From Pseudomonas helleri (GTDB taxonomy: Bacteria > Pseudomonadota > Gammaproteobacteria > Pseudomonadales > Pseudomonadaceae): a stretch of DNA of 64,000 bases. The notes below the pieces were generated by a model that was not told where the DNA came from, did no database searches, and saw only the letters and a list, made by a program, of their open reading frames with translations. A program made the translations under genes and the position numbers. Positions 62,957 through 64,000 of the stretch are shown here, in pieces (the stretch's first letter is position 1; every line of letters begins with the position of its first letter). The DNA lies in assembly GCF_001043025.1 (NCBI RefSeq), contig NZ_JYLD01000004.1, positions 186,001 through 250,000 on the forward strand. Reading direction: 5' to 3'.

Positions 62957-64000
62957 TTACGCCTGCTGCAAATACCAGCGCCAGTCCTGCTCGCCCACTT
63001 CGCCCATGAACTGGCGGTACTCGCCGTTTTTCACGGCCAGATACACCTTCAGGAACTCCGGGCCAAACGCCTCTTTGGCCCACTCCGAGGCTTGCAGCGC
63101 GCGCAAGGTGGTCAGCCAGTCGGTTGGCAGCAATTCGCTGGCCTGGGCGTAGCCATTGCCTTCAATCGGCGCACCCGGATCACGCTGCTCACGGATCCCG
63201 CGATGAATACCGGCCAGAATGGCCGCAGCGGCCAAGTACGGGTTGGCGTCTGCGCCACAGATTCGGTGCTCAATGTGCCGCGAATACGCCGGGCCGCCCG
63301 GAACACGCAAACTCACGGTGCGGTTGTCCACCCCCCAGGTCGCAGCCAGCGGCGCGTAGCTGTTGCTCTGGAACCGGCGATACGAGTTGGCATTCGGGCA
63401 AAACATCAGCAACGAGTCGAGCAAAGTGCTGAGCATGCCGCCCACCGCGTGTTTGAGCAGCGGCGTTCCGGCTGGTGCTTCGCTGGCGAACAGGTTATTG
63501 CCGTCCTTGTCGGCCAGGCTCACGTGCATGTGCAGACCGGTGCCGGCCAGGTCATCAAACGGCTTGGCCATAAAACACGCGACCATCCCGTGCTTGTGCG
63601 CCACGCCCTTGACCAGGCGTTTGTAGCGCACCGCTTCGTCCATGGCCTGCAAGGCATCAGCGCGGTGTTCAAGGGTGATTTCGACCTGCCCCGGCGCGTA
63701 TTCAGAAATCGCCGTGCGCGCCGGAATCCCTTGCAGTTTGCAGGCGCTGTACAAGTCCGCGAGGAACGGTTCGATCTGCTCCAGCTCACGCAGCCCGTAC
63801 ACCTGGGTTGCCCGGGGCCGCTGACCGTCGGCATCACGGGCCGGTTGCGGGCGCCCGTTGCTGTCGCGCTGCTGATCGAGCAGGTAAAACTCCATCTCGG
63901 CCGCCATCACCGGGTAATAACCGTCAGCTTTCAGGCCATCAATAACCTTGGCCAGCAAATGCCGCGGGTCGGCCACCGTGGCTGGCATACCTTGGGTCGG
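62957..64000 (-). CDS. Glutamine synthetase family protein, probably gamma-glutamylpolyamine synthetase (5' end beyond window)
   Basis: The C-terminal 348 or so residues of a glutamine-synthetase-fold ligase; the frame stays open to the window edge. Segments include MAAEMEFYLL (metal Glu), AISEYAPGQVEITLEHRADA, GTGLHMHVSLADKDGNNLFA, WGVDNRTVSLRVPGGPAYSR and HRICGADANPYLAAAAILAG. The divergent features (no GlnA adenylylation Tyr loop seen, and the EYAPGQVEI site) fit PuuA/SpuI-type enzymes that glutamylate putrescine or related polyamines. The neighbours do not decide the substrate. Confidence 0.85.
   Translation of the reverse strand, partial: PTQGMPATVADPRHLLAKVIDGLKADGYYPVMAAEMEFYLLDQQRDSNGRPQPARDADGQRPRATQVYGLRELEQIEPFLADLYSACKLQGIPARTAISEYAPGQVEITLEHRADALQAMDEAVRYKRLVKGVAHKHGMVACFMAKPFDDLAGTGLHMHVSLADKDGNNLFASEAPAGTPLLKHAVGGMLSTLLDSLLMFCPNANSYRRFQSNSYAPLAATWGVDNRTVSLRVPGGPAYSRHIEHRICGADANPYLAAAAILAGIHRGIREQRDPGAPIEGNGYAQASELLPTDWLTTLRALQASEWAKEAFGPEFLKVYLAVKNGEYRQFMGEVGEQDWRWYLQQA

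Overview
The window is one uninterrupted stretch of gamma-proteobacterial chromosome that reads as Pseudomonas, outside P. aeruginosa and probably from the P. fluorescens lineage. The evidence is the gene set (OprI-type lipoprotein, CysB, AlgO/Prc-type tail-specific protease, KdpFABCDE, chromosomal class C beta-lactamase, min locus), the fairly high GC with matching codon use, and a dense family of REP-type palindromes in gene-end spacers. No rRNA, tRNA, CRISPR array, insertion sequence or prophage was seen. About 57 protein genes are supported, several with TTG or GTG starts.

0-6.2 kb: tail of minC, then minD and minE (division-site placement), rluA (RNA pseudouridylation), apeB (M18 aminopeptidase), a 58-residue membrane microprotein and a YbiO-size mechanosensitive channel. 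6.2-12.6 kb: a GntR/UTRA regulator divergent from a translationally coupled operon of binding protein, cytoplasmic phosphodiesterase-type hydrolase, two permeases and an ATPase, followed by a HAD phosphatase. This looks like an uptake-and-hydrolysis system for an undetermined phosphorus compound, with operator-like sites in the divergent spacer. 12.6-17.8 kb: quinone oxidoreductase, prc, an XRE regulator coupled to a small protein of unknown function, and an FKBP lipoprotein. Between the last two lies an inverted pair of perfect DnaA-box sequences. 18-22.4 kb: a membrane di-heme cytochrome paired with a small membrane catalase-family protein, then a duplicated DUF4329-like protein whose stop codon lies inside a REP element.

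22.6-36.7 kb is mostly core: cysB, a universal stress protein, a thioredoxin-like protein, a PilZ-like protein, a class I DAHP synthase, a small GNAT, oprI, an L,D-transpeptidase, tesA divergent from a YbbA/YbbP-type ABC pair, greB, a Tat-exported AcpA/phospholipase C-family phosphatase and DoxX. 36.8-44.6 kb: an MltF-like lytic transglycosylase, tatD, a chemoreceptor, an acyl-CoA thioesterase-like protein, a 126-bp tandem duplication that breaks inside a REP element, a CHAD protein, a lipoprotein and a patatin phospholipase.

44.6-52.6 kb is the complete kdpFABCDE potassium operon on the minus strand. 52.6-55.6 kb is an AT-richer accessory insert holding a PI-PLC-like protein that lacks the usual first catalytic His, and a short stand-alone RHS-core protein with a variable C-terminal domain. 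Core genes resume at 55.6 kb: an M61/M1-like protein that has lost its zinc ligands, YcgN, a nitroreductase, a D-2-hydroxyacid dehydrogenase, YcgL, rnd, ampC (no ampR beside it), a methyltransferase and a glutamine-synthetase-family gene cut by the window edge.

The points most worth following up are the phosphorus-compound operon with its candidate operators, the RHS/PI-PLC-like insert, the XRE module with the paired DnaA-box sequence upstream, and the REP family, which contributes a stop codon and carries a duplication breakpoint.
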